DNA of 59,304 nt from an uncultured Lachnospiraceae bacterium (GCA_910587305.1 CAJUKV010000022.1:1-59304), one strand, 5' to 3'. Shown: positions 14,193 through 24,281, counted from the first letter of the stretch. The notes: a model not told the origin generated them from the letters alone. Numbers and translations are program-made.

Positions 14193-17100
14193 CTAACGAA
14201 TTGTTCCTGTTTCCTGTACATATTCTATGAATGCTCTGGCCGCCCGGTAAAGTATTTGAGAGTCATTTCCTTCCTGACGATTTGCCGACTCCTTTAAGGA
14301 AAAATCCTTAAGACTCAAGTTCTCTCCCACCGCAAAATAAATTTCTCCGGCCTGTATTTTCTCATTGCTTAACTTTTCCTCAAAAAGCTCTCTGCCATTT
14401 CTTAAAAATTCGCAGCCCGCTCTGTTATTACAAATACAAAAACCTGAAAGCCCATCCTCCGTCATTTTAAATTCCGCGGCGGTTTTCCCTAAGCGCTCGG
14501 TCTCAAAAGTAATGGCAACCTGACTTTCCGCCTTATCGTTATGGATAATCTTAAGGTTAATGGAAGCAGGCATACCTCCGATTTGAACCGGTATCTCATA
14601 GTTTTCCTCTGCGGACAAATTTCTCATAAAAGACATCTGTTTATACAGAATTCCTATGGCTTTCACGTCGAACGCCGTCTGGGAATCAGAGAACGCCGCA
14701 TTTTCAAGGACTTCCAAAACCCTTTCCGTAAATCCTTCATATGCCCTCCCGGCGCTTTCTTTTCCGTCTAAGGCCCTTACCACTTCCTCTCCCGCCTCTT
14801 CCGGAAAATCCTCCGTCCTTTCTGGGAACTCCTCCCCTAAAGGCCGCTCTCTCCTTTGCATGTCTTTCTTTTGAATATCTTTCAAATCCTGCCACAGGGA
14901 CCCGGGATCATTTAACAGATTCCCCGCCGCCAAAAGGTGATCCGCCGTAACAGGCTGGTTATAATCGTTTAAGTGCCTTAAAACCGCTTCTTCCGATTTG
15001 ACCGCGCTGCGCGTCTCCTGATACAGCATACGGTCAAACTCTCTGCCGGCTTCTTCGTCCCCTGCCTCGTCAAGAAACTGCTTTAACTCCTGTATATCTG
15101 ACATATCGCCGGACCGATAAGCCTTCTCAATCTGGCTGGTAATGCTTTCCACTCCCGTCTCACGGGCTTTTACTTTGCCGAACGAATTGTCCACAAAATA
15201 ATCCACGGGGCCGCGCTTTGTGCTCCTTAACGCTTTGAGCAAATTGCCAAGGGTAAATTCCGCTCCTGACTGCCACAGTGCGCCTACCGCCGCGTCATCT
15301 GTCTTTTCAAGCTGACGGACCAGCCTGTAGATCCCAATATATGCGCTTCTTTCTTCCCCGGTTATATCTTTTTGTTTTTCAAGTTTATATAAAAATTTGC
15401 TGTACGACTCTATTTCCTCAGCCGTATTTGTCTGCCCGTTTAAATAATCTTTCAGCTCCTCCAGGGACATGATGAGAGGATTGACGCCTTCCCGTATCAT
15501 GTTTAAAACCCGCCCCGGCTTCATTTCCCTTACTACGCCGCCAAGCAAATCGTCTTTATCCCGAATCTCACGGATATTTTCTTTTGTGATTTCCGCACGG
15601 TTGTATCCGAGAATACGGACCGCACGCCTGTTCTCGTCGGAGAGCTCCAAATCCATATCCCGCAGAATATCATCTATGTTCCGAAACGCCTTTTGGATAG
15701 AATCTCCCATGTCTTTTCTGGGAGCCGTCATAAGCGCTTCATAACTCTGTCCTGCTCTTTCATAATCGCGTCTTTGACCGGTCCCGTAAGCATGTACTTC
15801 CCTTAAGGTATCCGTCCTTGACACCTTCCAGATAATGGTCGCCGGTGAAGAACTGATCCCCTTAAGAATATCCAGAGTTTCCTGATACAAAGAAGCCTTT
15901 TCGCCGGCCTTTTCATTGTCCACCTGCCCTGTCAGCGCTTTCGCGTAACTGTCCTCAGCCTCCTTTAATTTGGTAATCAATTCCTCCAAAGGTGCTGTCT
16001 CTATCTGGTAGCCGCTTCTTAGAAGCTTTAAGTTTGCTTCCAATGTCATTGACAGGCGAATTTCCTCCAGCATCCTTCTCCCGTGCAGATTTTCGGAAAA
16101 ATCCGAAATCTCCCTGCCGCCGTATATCTCCCTTTGGACAGTCAGCAAATTTTTTAAGGTAAGCTGCAAATCCCTGGCTAAAATAACATCCGCCGCCTTA
16201 TCTTCTATGGAAGCGGTTTCTTCCATAATTTCCGCCGCCTTCTCAAGATATGTCTTATTTTTCCCTAAATCCGCTTTTGAAGGGGGAACTCTGTCCGCTA
16301 TCGCGCAGGACGCTGCGGAAATAAAATCTTGATAAGATACCGGCAAATTCTGTTCCCTTATATCACTAAGCAGGGAAAAAGTGTCCGTATTTAAAGGAAT
16401 CCCTTTTTCCACAAGCCATCTGGCATTCTGTAAACTCTCCTCGTTTACCTTATAGCCGGCCTGGGCAATCACTTTTTCCATTTGAGGGAGGAGCTTTTCA
16501 AAATCAATATTCTCAGGCTTTCTGGCATAATAGCCGCCTACGCCGCCCTGGGCATAATAACCTTTTCCCTGACGGCTTCCGTCACTGTCTGCCGAATATT
16601 TTGCCGTATACAAATTTTCAGGGGTAGGCGGCATATCATTTTCAACCATGTATTTCACGCCCCCCTCTGAGAGGGAATCTGTTTCCGCCAACATATTCCA
16701 TGCCTTCATTACAGCGGCGACATTTTCCTCCGTTAAAGGGATATCTCTCTTGGCAAACTGTTCCTTCAATTCATCTGCAAATGACTGGCTTTTGGTTATT
16801 TCTCTCAGCACATCATCGCTTACCGTGTCCGTATACCCAATGATCTCATTGCCGCCCTTTAAAAGCGCTGTCTTTATATGATCCAGAATCGTCACAACTG
16901 TCTCTATATCTGTGCTTCCCGGATGAAATCCTTCCTTTTGCAGCTCTGCAAAATCTTCATCTGACATACAATTGGACATTACCGCCATATAGTTTCGTTT
17001 AGCAGTGATATCTTCCTGCTCTGCTTCCAGCATAATTTCCTCTACGGTCCGTCCATGACCCGCATAAGCGCTTGTTTCCATAACTGTTCCGGAAATGTCC

Positions 17101-17225
17101 AATGCAAACCCGCCGCTTTCCACATTTTGTGTCCTTTGGGGGGTACGGTATGAAGTTGTTTCCCTGTCTGCACTCACAGGCGTCTTGGCGGTTCTTGCCT
17201 CCGCTCCCTCTAATACAATATTCAT
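14193..17225 (-). CDS. Large flagellar-locus protein (DUF6240-like, FliK-like C-terminus)
   Basis: A 1010-residue, mostly helical, acidic protein with no signal peptide or membrane segment. The last 150 residues contain ENYEIPVQIGGMPASINLKI and QVAITFETERLGKTAAEFKM, which follow the beta-rich pattern of the FliK C-terminal (hook-length control) domain. The long N-terminal part is made of repeated helical units with VEKGIPLNTDTF, VENDMPPTPENLY and similar pieces (pattern M/G-x-P-x-T-x-E-N), seen at least six times. I associate this layout with DUF6240 proteins of Lachnospiraceae flagellar clusters. Function as a hook- or filament-length ruler is inferred. A TATAAT-like box lies near 17240 upstream. 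Confidence 0.6.
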   Translation of the reverse strand: MNIVLEGAEARTAKTPVSADRETTSYRTPQRTQNVESGGFALDISGTVMETSAYAGHGRTVEEIMLEAEQEDITAKRNYMAVMSNCMSDEDFAELQKEGFHPGSTDIETVVTILDHIKTALLKGGNEIIGYTDTVSDDVLREITKSQSFADELKEQFAKRDIPLTEENVAAVMKAWNMLAETDSLSEGGVKYMVENDMPPTPENLYTAKYSADSDGSRQGKGYYAQGGVGGYYARKPENIDFEKLLPQMEKVIAQAGYKVNEESLQNARWLVEKGIPLNTDTFSLLSDIREQNLPVSYQDFISAASCAIADRVPPSKADLGKNKTYLEKAAEIMEETASIEDKAADVILARDLQLTLKNLLTVQREIYGGREISDFSENLHGRRMLEEIRLSMTLEANLKLLRSGYQIETAPLEELITKLKEAEDSYAKALTGQVDNEKAGEKASLYQETLDILKGISSSPATIIWKVSRTDTLREVHAYGTGQRRDYERAGQSYEALMTAPRKDMGDSIQKAFRNIDDILRDMDLELSDENRRAVRILGYNRAEITKENIREIRDKDDLLGGVVREMKPGRVLNMIREGVNPLIMSLEELKDYLNGQTNTAEEIESYSKFLYKLEKQKDITGEERSAYIGIYRLVRQLEKTDDAAVGALWQSGAEFTLGNLLKALRSTKRGPVDYFVDNSFGKVKARETGVESITSQIEKAYRSGDMSDIQELKQFLDEAGDEEAGREFDRMLYQETRSAVKSEEAVLRHLNDYNQPVTADHLLAAGNLLNDPGSLWQDLKDIQKKDMQRRERPLGEEFPERTEDFPEEAGEEVVRALDGKESAGRAYEGFTERVLEVLENAAFSDSQTAFDVKAIGILYKQMSFMRNLSAEENYEIPVQIGGMPASINLKIIHNDKAESQVAITFETERLGKTAAEFKMTEDGLSGFCICNNRAGCEFLRNGRELFEEKLSNEKIQAGEIYFAVGENLSLKDFSLKESANRQEGNDSQILYRAARAFIEYVQETGTIR

Positions 17226-17265
17226 AAAAATCCTTTCATATAGGCATTATATATTTTTTTATATT

Positions 17266-17307
17266 AACAAACGCTGTCTCGCTTCGCAGGCCAGCTAATT
17301 GTAATAA
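17266..17307 (+). repeat. Dispersed short repeat, copy 3
   Basis: Begins AACAAACGCTGTCTCGCTTC, continues with GCAGGCCAGCTAATTGTAATAA. Nearly identical in its outer parts to the copy at 46048 (both start AACAAACGCTGTC and end TTGTAATAA). It lies between the 1010-residue gene and glgB. Confidence 0.7.
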
Positions 17308-17337
17308 AAGGGTAGATGCGTCAAGCATCCACCCTTT
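17303..17337 (-). terminator. Intrinsic terminator after glgB
   Basis: AAAGGGTAGATGC (17307-17319) pairs with GCATCCACCCTTT (17325-17337), one G-T pair, loop of 5 nt. On the minus strand it is followed by TTTTATT, 56 bp after the glgB stop. Confidence 0.75.
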
Positions 17338-17393
17338 ATTTCGGCATAACTTTTCTTTTTCTTAATATTTCATGCTCTTAATATTTATCTCCC

Positions 17394-19313
17394 TTAAAAA
17401 GTAAAGATGGCAGCCGCATATGGAGGAAGATCAAAAGTGATACTATAATCCCTATAATCACATAATTCCTTTTTGGCAGTTATCTCACTGGGTACTACCT
17501 CGCCGGAACCCCCAAATCTTTCCTCCGTGCTGCAAAGAAGCAACTTATATTTTTTCTTTGCGGGTACGCCCAGCTTATAATTTTCCCATGTCATAGGCGT
17601 CATGTTAATTACAAATAAAAGATTATTTTTCTTAGAAGATGATTTCCTGAAAAAGCTGTAAGTGCTTCTGTCCTTATCGTCACAATTCAGCCATTCAAAT
17701 CCGTCCCAGGAATTATCAAACTCATATAAGCAGGGATATTTTCTGTAAATCTTTAAAAGCTCTTTCATATATTCCTGAAGGCCCCTATTCAAATCCTCCC
17801 CAAGTAAAAACCAATCCAGTTCTCGCTCCTCGCTCCACTCACGCTCCTGGCCAAATTCCTGTCCCATGAAAAGAAGCTTCTTGCCTGCATGGCCAAACAT
17901 AAAGGTATATCCGCATCGCAGGTTTGCATATTTATCTACTTTATATCCCGGCATTTTATTTACCATGGAACATTTTAAATGCACTACTTCATCGTGAGAA
18001 AGAGGCAGGATATAATTTTCACTGTCATTATACGACATGGCAAAGGTCATACCATAGTGATTGTCCTTTCTGAAATAAGGATCCAGCTTCATATACTCGC
18101 AGAAATCATGCATCCATCCCATATTCCACTTAAAGGAAAAACCAAGACCGTCGTCTTCAATTTTTCCTGTAATCTTAGGCCATGCCGTGGACTCCTCCGC
18201 AATCGTTAAGAATCCCGGATATGTGCCTAAAACTACGGAATTTAAATGCTTAAAGAATTCTATAGCCTCAAGGTTCTTGTTTCCGCCATAAATATTAGGC
18301 ACCCACTGTCCGTCCTGTTTCCCATAGTCCAGATACAACATGGAGGCCACCGCATCTACGCGAATACCGTCGACATGAAATTCCTTAATCCAGAAAAGCA
18401 CGTTGGCTATCAGGAAATTTTTTACCTCTGTCTTGCCGCAATTAAATATCTTAGTACCCCAGTCCGGATGCTCTCCCTTACGTGGGTCAGGATCTTCAAA
18501 AATACACTGTCCGTCAAATCTTCCAAGCCCATGAGCGTCCGTTGCAAAATGAGCCGGCACCCAGTCTAAAATAACGCCTATTTTATTCCTGTGCAGCTTA
18601 TTGATAAGATACATGAGGTCTTCCGGTTCCCCATAACGGGAAGTAGGCGCATAATATCCTGTCACCTGATACCCCCAGGAACCGTCAAAAGGATGCTCCG
18701 CAATACCCATCAGCTCTACATGGGTATATTTCATCTCCTTTAAATATTCCACAATTCTATCGGCAAACTCCCGGTAATTATAAAACCCTTTTTCCTCCGG
18801 TCTCGGGTGGCGCATCCAGGAGCCTATGTGGCACTCATAAATAGCCAGTGGTTCTTTATTATAATCTTTGCCGCTGCGTTCTTTCATCCAGACATCATCT
18901 GTCCATTCAAACCCCGATATATCCACCGTGCGGGAGGCTGTGCCAGGGCGCAGCTCCGCGCTGTTGGCAAAAGGATCGGCCTTATACAGCTTTTCACCGG
19001 AAGGCGTTGTAATCAGAAATTTGTATAGCTCATGAACGCCTACTCCGGGAATAAATGTGGTATGTATTCCGCCCGGCCCAATTTTTTTCATGGGATTTGC
19101 CATTTCATCCCAGCCGTTAAAGGTACCTATTACATGGACACTTGCGGCATTGGGCGCCCAAACGCCAAAAAACATACCTTTCTCTCCATCCTGCACGGAA
19201 GGATGCGCACCCAGCTTTTTATAAATATCATAATGCGTCCCCTGTGCAAACAGATATTGATCCGCTTCCGAAATAAAAACCTCTTCTTCCATTTTTTTCT
19301 TTGTTACATCCAT
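17394..19313 (-). CDS. glgB: 1,4-alpha-glucan branching enzyme
   Basis: A 639-residue GH13 branching enzyme. N-terminal carbohydrate-binding module 48 (FFGVWAPNAASVHVIGTFNGW, landmarks W52 and W68), then the barrel with YECHIGSW, GYQVTGYYAPTSRYG, the nucleophile Asp near residue 320 (GIRVDAVAS), the acid Glu near 373 (TIAEEST) and the LPLSHDEVV motif. It makes alpha-1,6 branches in glycogen. No other glg gene is beside it. I chose ATG 19313 (GGGGGT upstream) over the TTG at 19328. It follows the TPR/AAA-like gene by about 20 bp and probably shares its transcript. Confidence 0.95.
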   Translation of the reverse strand: MDVTKKKMEEEVFISEADQYLFAQGTHYDIYKKLGAHPSVQDGEKGMFFGVWAPNAASVHVIGTFNGWDEMANPMKKIGPGGIHTTFIPGVGVHELYKFLITTPSGEKLYKADPFANSAELRPGTASRTVDISGFEWTDDVWMKERSGKDYNKEPLAIYECHIGSWMRHPRPEEKGFYNYREFADRIVEYLKEMKYTHVELMGIAEHPFDGSWGYQVTGYYAPTSRYGEPEDLMYLINKLHRNKIGVILDWVPAHFATDAHGLGRFDGQCIFEDPDPRKGEHPDWGTKIFNCGKTEVKNFLIANVLFWIKEFHVDGIRVDAVASMLYLDYGKQDGQWVPNIYGGNKNLEAIEFFKHLNSVVLGTYPGFLTIAEESTAWPKITGKIEDDGLGFSFKWNMGWMHDFCEYMKLDPYFRKDNHYGMTFAMSYNDSENYILPLSHDEVVHLKCSMVNKMPGYKVDKYANLRCGYTFMFGHAGKKLLFMGQEFGQEREWSEERELDWFLLGEDLNRGLQEYMKELLKIYRKYPCLYEFDNSWDGFEWLNCDDKDRSTYSFFRKSSSKKNNLLFVINMTPMTWENYKLGVPAKKKYKLLLCSTEERFGGSGEVVPSEITAKKELCDYRDYSITFDLPPYAAAIFTF

Positions 19314-19334
19314 ACTTAAAACCCCCAATTTTGT

Positions 19335-22300
19335 TTAATAATGCATAAAATCCTTTTCCCTTAACACAATCATATCTTCCTCATCATACCGTTTTCCCAG
19401 CAGAACATCAAAAAAATGCTTTGGTGTTTTCCTGTCGGCATAATAAATTGCTTCGTCCACCAATTCTTCTATTTCCGTAAGGGTAACCTCATGATCACTG
19501 GTCTGCATATCCGCAATTCTTGTATGCAATGCCAAAACCCCCAAATCATCTATTACATATTCCTGATCAAGCGCATATTTCTTGGCATATTTTACAAGCG
19601 TCTGATCATCTAAAGCTTCCACATCCACCCTCAAATTAAACACATTCTTCAAATCAGGGTATTTCTCAAGAAAATTATTCATTCCGGCCTTCATATCCTC
19701 TAAAAGAACAATAAGCCCTTTTTCCTCCTGATTTAACTCTTTCAGAAGCTGTTCAACCGTAGCCTTTTTCATGGAAGCGGCGCCCTCTATAATCAGCGCT
19801 CCGCCGGAAAGCTTGGATAAAGTAGACGCTACATCTTTTTTGTTCATAGTAAGCCCTGAAATTTTAGCAACCTTTCCGGAAAAATTACTGTCTGAAAGCT
19901 GTATCTCTTTTACAAGCAGCTTGGCAAGGGCTATCGTTCCTTCCTCTCCGGTTATAATTACATTTCCGGTGTAGGACGCCATGCTGATATTGTCAATCGC
20001 TTCCACAATCTGTCTTCTGGTTCGTTTGTGATGGATAAAAGGAGCAAACTGTTCCCTCTCGCTGGCTGACATTTCCCTGACGGTAGTTTTGCTTTCTTTT
20101 TCCTCCTCCTCATCTTTCTTTATATTTTTTTCTCTTTTTTCATTTGATGCTTTTGCTTCGGACTCCTCTCCCTTTGCAGGAACTTTTTTGGCGCCCTTTA
20201 AACTGCCTTTCGATACTTTTTTATGCCTGCTTGCCATATCCGGCGTTTTTTCCATGCCGTCGTCCATACCCTCGGCTATACCATCATCTTTGCCGCCGTC
20301 TTCATCATCACCTGCAGCGTCATCTTTCTTGTCCATATCTTTGGCTGAAATATCTTCTTTTGCTCCCTTTTCATCCCCAAAATCTTCCGGCGTTTTATCT
20401 GCTTCTGAAAATTCTTCCGGATTTTGTTCCATAGATTCCTCTTCTAAAACCTCTTCTTCATCTGTCTCTAATATCTTAGCTACAAGAGGATTCAGCTTGT
20501 TTTCAAAATCTTCAAAATCCTTTGCTTTTTCCACCGCTTCTTTCAAAAGCTGCTTTTTAATTGCATCCTCGGACGCCGCATCCTTGTCTTCACCTTTTTT
20601 CTTTTCTATATCAACAACTTTTACAACCTTTGGACGTTCCTTAGCGGCCCTTCTCTTTTCTTCTTTTATGGCCGCCGATACCATTACCTTTTCAAGTTCC
20701 TCCAAAAGACCGGATTTGGTTGCTTCGTCAAAATCGGCAAATAGAGTATCTGTCTGCTGATGTACACGTTTACGGATATCCTCCATCCGCTTACGTTCAT
20801 TTTCCTGCTTCATTTTTTCCCATTCAGCCATAATATCTTCAATACTAAGCTGACCGGTAATTTGTTTTTCTACCTTTTCTTCCTCAGGAACTACCAGTGA
20901 AATCTGCCCGTCATAATCCTGGGAAAGCATATCGTCGTAGCCTGATTTTTTATGAAAGGTTCTGATAATCCCCGTATTGCTGATTGCCGGATCTGCGCTG
21001 GCTCTTCTAAGGGAAACTTCTTCATCCTCCGGCTGCGCCTTACTATCTCCTTCTGTCGGCATTCCAAGCTGTTCTTTTACAGGTTCAAACAGTGACTTGG
21101 AACCGTTTTTTTCCGCCAGCTCTGAAATAACGTCCTGAATGTTCACCTCGGCTGTGTTCCCGAAAAAAACTTCCTCGGAATTTTCATTTTCAGCCTTTCC
21201 CTGATTTACCATGGCGGCGGCCGGTTGTTCTACATTAATATCTGCTTTATCTTTTTTTTCTTTCTCTAAGGAAACAAAGTTCAAGGAGGCTTTTCTTAAA
21301 GAAACATCATTGATAGACTCATCGGCCGGTTGCATCTGCGCCTCTTTCGCGCTCTGCTCTAAAGAAATATTTGGCATCTTTACGGGCTCATTTTCTTCCG
21401 GGTGAATCTGACTGTCTAATCCTGTGACAGGTTCATAGACTTTTGTCTTCATCAGTCTGCTTATTCCGCTGTCTTCAGGTATTGTGGTATCCGGAACCTT
21501 ATTTTCTTCCAAGAACTCCTTCATGCTCTCTGCTAACTCTTTTTGCAGATTAATAGTATTATACTGACTGACGTCAACCGTCTTTACCTGTATATCAAGC
21601 TCTTCCTTTTCAGGCATTTCCTGTGTATTATTTTTTAATATATTTTCTTCAAGGCTAAACTCATTTTCATCCTCTTCCTCTGTCACCTCAACAGCTTTCT
21701 CCTGCATCATCTGCTGATCGACCGCATAATCGGACTCTATAAATCCGCCTGTCTCCTTCATTTGATCATATTTAAGCTGCTGTTCCTCGCTTAAGGGGCC
21801 ATGCAGCATTTTCAGCTCTAAGGCTTTTAATACATATCTTCCCTCCCCAAACCACAGGAACATTTCATCACATTCCTCAACGCATTTTGAAGTGAGTCCT
21901 ACTCTGTGATAAAGATAAGCCAGCTCATAAGCCCATTTTTCCCGGTAATCGCGCTTTTTAAGCTCCTCTAAAACCTCAATCCTCTCCTCTAAGCTTACCT
22001 CCTGGGCCTCATATAATTTATATTGCAGGATATATCTTCCACTGTCCTTTGGCGCTAACTGCACAAATTCTTTATAATATTCAAGAGCCTGAACGTATTC
22101 TCCCAACTTAATGGACAATTCACAAAGAGAATAAACGATAAGGCGGCCTCCCGTATGCCTCTCATAAGCTAACAGGAGAATATCTCTGCTGTCCTCATAT
22201 CTTCTGTTAATCTTATATAAATCACTGATGGTACACAGCATCATGACGCTTTTTACTCTGCGCCAATCAATGGCATCCGCTATCTTAACAGCTTCCGCAT

Positions 22301-22364
22301 ATTCTCCCTCTGCAATCAGGGACTTAATTTCATCTGCGCGCACTTTGTATTCATATTTATCCAA
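19335..22364 (-). CDS. TPR protein with acidic linker and degenerate AAA+ domain
   Basis: A protein of about 1009 residues. Residues 1-210 are TPR-like helical repeats (YEDSRDILLLAYERHTGGRL, GEYVQALEYYKEFVQLAPKD). Residues about 220-760 are low-complexity, very acidic and Lys/Glu-rich. The C-terminal 250 residues look like an AAA+ module: NVIITGEEGTIALAKLL in place of a P-loop (the GKT is absent), GGALIIEGA like Walker B, then VNLRVDVEALDDQTLVKYAKKYA-type lid helices (the text has FNLRVDVEAL). ATP hydrolysis is therefore doubtful. The start is TTG 22364 (AGGTGA 5 nt upstream) or GTG 22373. Function unknown; a scaffold is the likeliest guess. Confidence 0.7.
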   Translation of the reverse strand: MDKYEYKVRADEIKSLIAEGEYAEAVKIADAIDWRRVKSVMMLCTISDLYKINRRYEDSRDILLLAYERHTGGRLIVYSLCELSIKLGEYVQALEYYKEFVQLAPKDSGRYILQYKLYEAQEVSLEERIEVLEELKKRDYREKWAYELAYLYHRVGLTSKCVEECDEMFLWFGEGRYVLKALELKMLHGPLSEEQQLKYDQMKETGGFIESDYAVDQQMMQEKAVEVTEEEDENEFSLEENILKNNTQEMPEKEELDIQVKTVDVSQYNTINLQKELAESMKEFLEENKVPDTTIPEDSGISRLMKTKVYEPVTGLDSQIHPEENEPVKMPNISLEQSAKEAQMQPADESINDVSLRKASLNFVSLEKEKKDKADINVEQPAAAMVNQGKAENENSEEVFFGNTAEVNIQDVISELAEKNGSKSLFEPVKEQLGMPTEGDSKAQPEDEEVSLRRASADPAISNTGIIRTFHKKSGYDDMLSQDYDGQISLVVPEEEKVEKQITGQLSIEDIMAEWEKMKQENERKRMEDIRKRVHQQTDTLFADFDEATKSGLLEELEKVMVSAAIKEEKRRAAKERPKVVKVVDIEKKKGEDKDAASEDAIKKQLLKEAVEKAKDFEDFENKLNPLVAKILETDEEEVLEEESMEQNPEEFSEADKTPEDFGDEKGAKEDISAKDMDKKDDAAGDDEDGGKDDGIAEGMDDGMEKTPDMASRHKKVSKGSLKGAKKVPAKGEESEAKASNEKREKNIKKDEEEEKESKTTVREMSASEREQFAPFIHHKRTRRQIVEAIDNISMASYTGNVIITGEEGTIALAKLLVKEIQLSDSNFSGKVAKISGLTMNKKDVASTLSKLSGGALIIEGAASMKKATVEQLLKELNQEEKGLIVLLEDMKAGMNNFLEKYPDLKNVFNLRVDVEALDDQTLVKYAKKYALDQEYVIDDLGVLALHTRIADMQTSDHEVTLTEIEELVDEAIYYADRKTPKHFFDVLLGKRYDEEDMIVLREKDFMHY

Positions 22365-22496
22365 GGTACTCACCTCATATATTATCTGCCATAAGGCACA
22401 ATTATCCTATTTTCATTTTTTAAGTTTACCATATGCCTTTTCTTATGTCAAAAAAATATGACACAAGTCATCAGGATATGGCAAAAATAAGTTACC

Positions 22497-23390
22497 TTAA
22501 AAGACAGGAAATGAAAGGAAATTGCTTAAATCAGCAAATTGTTCTAAAGTAAGCACTTCTCCCCGGACGGAAGAACTAAGCCCCATTTTATCGAGCGCGT
22601 CATATACCTCCTGTCTTGTCACTTTCATTCCATCGCCTTTATCATTTATAAGCGAGGCAGAATTGGCAAGGGCATTGGCGAGGGTTTTTCTGCGCTGATT
22701 AAAAGCGGCGCGTATAATGGAAAAAAGCTTCCTTTCACTTTCTACTTTGACCAAGGGTTCCTCAAACCTTGTAAGCCTGATTACGGCGCTTCCCACACCG
22801 GGCCTTGGCATAAAGCAGGTGGGCGGAACATACATCATGACCTCCGGCTTTACATAATACTGCACCGCAAGGCTGAGCGCGCCATAGTCCTTAGTGCCGG
22901 GACGGGCCTGTATCCGCTCCGCCACTTCTTTTTGTACCATAACAGTGATACTGTGAAAAGAGACCTGACCCTCTAACAGCCCCATAATAATTGGAGTTGT
23001 GATATAATAAGGCAGATTAGCCACTATTTTGATTGGATTACCCTCATTTTTCTCTTTTGCAAGAGCGCCTATGTCCACGTTTAAAATATCTTTGTTGACT
23101 ACCGTCACATTTTCATATTCTGAAAGCGTTTCTTCCAAAATAGGAAGCAGATTTTTATCAATCTCTACCGCCACCACCTCTTTTGCGCTTTCCGCCAAAT
23201 ACTGCGTCATGGTGCCTATGCCCGGTCCAATTTCTAACACGCAGTCTTCTCTCGTAATCTCGGCAGCCTTAATGATTTTATCCAATATATTGGCGTCAAT
23301 TAAAAAGTTTTGGCCATATCTTTTTTGAAAATGAAAGCCATACTTATTTATAATCTCACCTGTTGCCGTAGGTGTTGCCAGATATGCCAT
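22497..23390 (-). CDS. rsmA: 16S rRNA (adenine1518-N6/adenine1519-N6)-dimethyltransferase
   Basis: A 297-residue KsgA/RsmA enzyme. KRYGQNFLIDANIL near 23-36, motif I VLEIGPGIGTMTQYL near 56, and the catalytic NLPYYITTPI near 125 are all intact; FMPRPGVGSAVIRL and AAFNQRRKTLANAL follow. It dimethylates two adjacent adenines in helix 45 of 16S rRNA late in small-subunit assembly. It starts 4 bp after the end of tatD, an arrangement common in Firmicutes. Confidence 0.96.
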   Translation of the reverse strand: MAYLATPTATGEIINKYGFHFQKRYGQNFLIDANILDKIIKAAEITREDCVLEIGPGIGTMTQYLAESAKEVVAVEIDKNLLPILEETLSEYENVTVVNKDILNVDIGALAKEKNEGNPIKIVANLPYYITTPIIMGLLEGQVSFHSITVMVQKEVAERIQARPGTKDYGALSLAVQYYVKPEVMMYVPPTCFMPRPGVGSAVIRLTRFEEPLVKVESERKLFSIIRAAFNQRRKTLANALANSASLINDKGDGMKVTRQEVYDALDKMGLSSSVRGEVLTLEQFADLSNFLSFPVF

Positions 23391-23394
23391 ATAT

Positions 23395-24192
23395 TTACAG
23401 CTCCTTATCTTTTAAAGTGAAACGCTTATCTGAAAAGTAAAAGTCTTTTGCGTTTTGCATTGTCTGCATCAACACTTCTTCTTTAGAGATTTGCTTTATC
23501 TCTGAAATCCTCTGCGCCACGTAATCAATATAAGAGGACTGGTTTCTTTTTCCCCGATAAGGCTCGGGCGCAAGATAGGGGCAGTCCGTTTCCAGCAAAA
23601 TACGGTTCATGGGAATATAGGAAACCGCTTCTACCAGTTTTTTCGCATTTTTAAAGGTAATGACCCCGCCAATCCCAAAATAATAATCCATGTTCAAATA
23701 TTCCCTTGCGCTCTCCTTTGTGTAGGAAAAACAATGAATAACCCCTGATGTTTTATCCTTCTGCCAGCTTTTTAAAATTTCAAGAGTGTCTTGGGCCGCT
23801 TCCCTGGAATGCACAACAATGGGCAGATTTACTTCACTTGCCAGGTAGAGCTGTTTCTCAAACCATTCCTTTTGTATATCCTTATTTGGTTCCGGCCAAT
23901 AATAATCAAGCCCGATTTCCCCTATGGCAACCACCTTTGGATTAACCGCTTTCTTTTTAAGCCACTCCAAATCTTCTCCGGTCAGTCCGGCTGTCTCCGA
24001 AGGATGAACGCCAATTGCCGCATAAATAAAAGAATATTTTTTTGCAAGCTTCATTGCTTCCTTTGTAGAGTCTATACTGGCTCCTACATTTACAATAAAC
24101 TCTACCCCATTTTCCCACATATTTTGTAATAATTTATCCCTATCTGCATCAAAAGCTTCGTCATCATAATGTGCATGTGTATCAAATATCAT
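23395..24192 (-). CDS. tatD: TatD-family metal-dependent hydrolase (DNase)
   Basis: A 265-residue TatD protein. IFDTHAHYDDEAFD (metal-binding HxH at residues 6-8), IGEIGLDYYW, PIVVHSREA, VIHCFSYT and LLETDCPYLAP supply the conserved metal ligands. Family members act as 3'-5' deoxyribonucleases or related phosphoesterases in the cytoplasm. The gene precedes rsmA with a 4-bp gap, and the pair is probably cotranscribed. Confidence 0.95.
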   Translation of the reverse strand: MIFDTHAHYDDEAFDADRDKLLQNMWENGVEFIVNVGASIDSTKEAMKLAKKYSFIYAAIGVHPSETAGLTGEDLEWLKKKAVNPKVVAIGEIGLDYYWPEPNKDIQKEWFEKQLYLASEVNLPIVVHSREAAQDTLEILKSWQKDKTSGVIHCFSYTKESAREYLNMDYYFGIGGVITFKNAKKLVEAVSYIPMNRILLETDCPYLAPEPYRGKRNQSSYIDYVAQRISEIKQISKEEVLMQTMQNAKDFYFSDKRFTLKDKEL

Positions 24193-24252
24193 CTTTCGGT
24201 ACCCCTTAATTTAAAAAAAATTAATAAAATTAAAAAAAAATTAAAAAAATAC

Positions 24253-24281
24253 TTGCAAACTAAAACACATTATACTATAAT
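24253..24281 (+). promoter_or_regulatory. Promoter of tRNA-Lys
   Basis: TTGCAA (24253-24258), 17-bp spacer, TATAAT (24276-24281); 50 bp before the tRNA. A clear sigma-A match. Confidence 0.75.

Noticed and set aside
20089..20760. Plus-strand frame of 223 codons encoding a Ser/Phe-rich protein
   Set aside because: Antisense of the Lys/Glu-rich linker of the TPR protein; Ser/Phe runs are what AAG/GAA codons give on the other strand.
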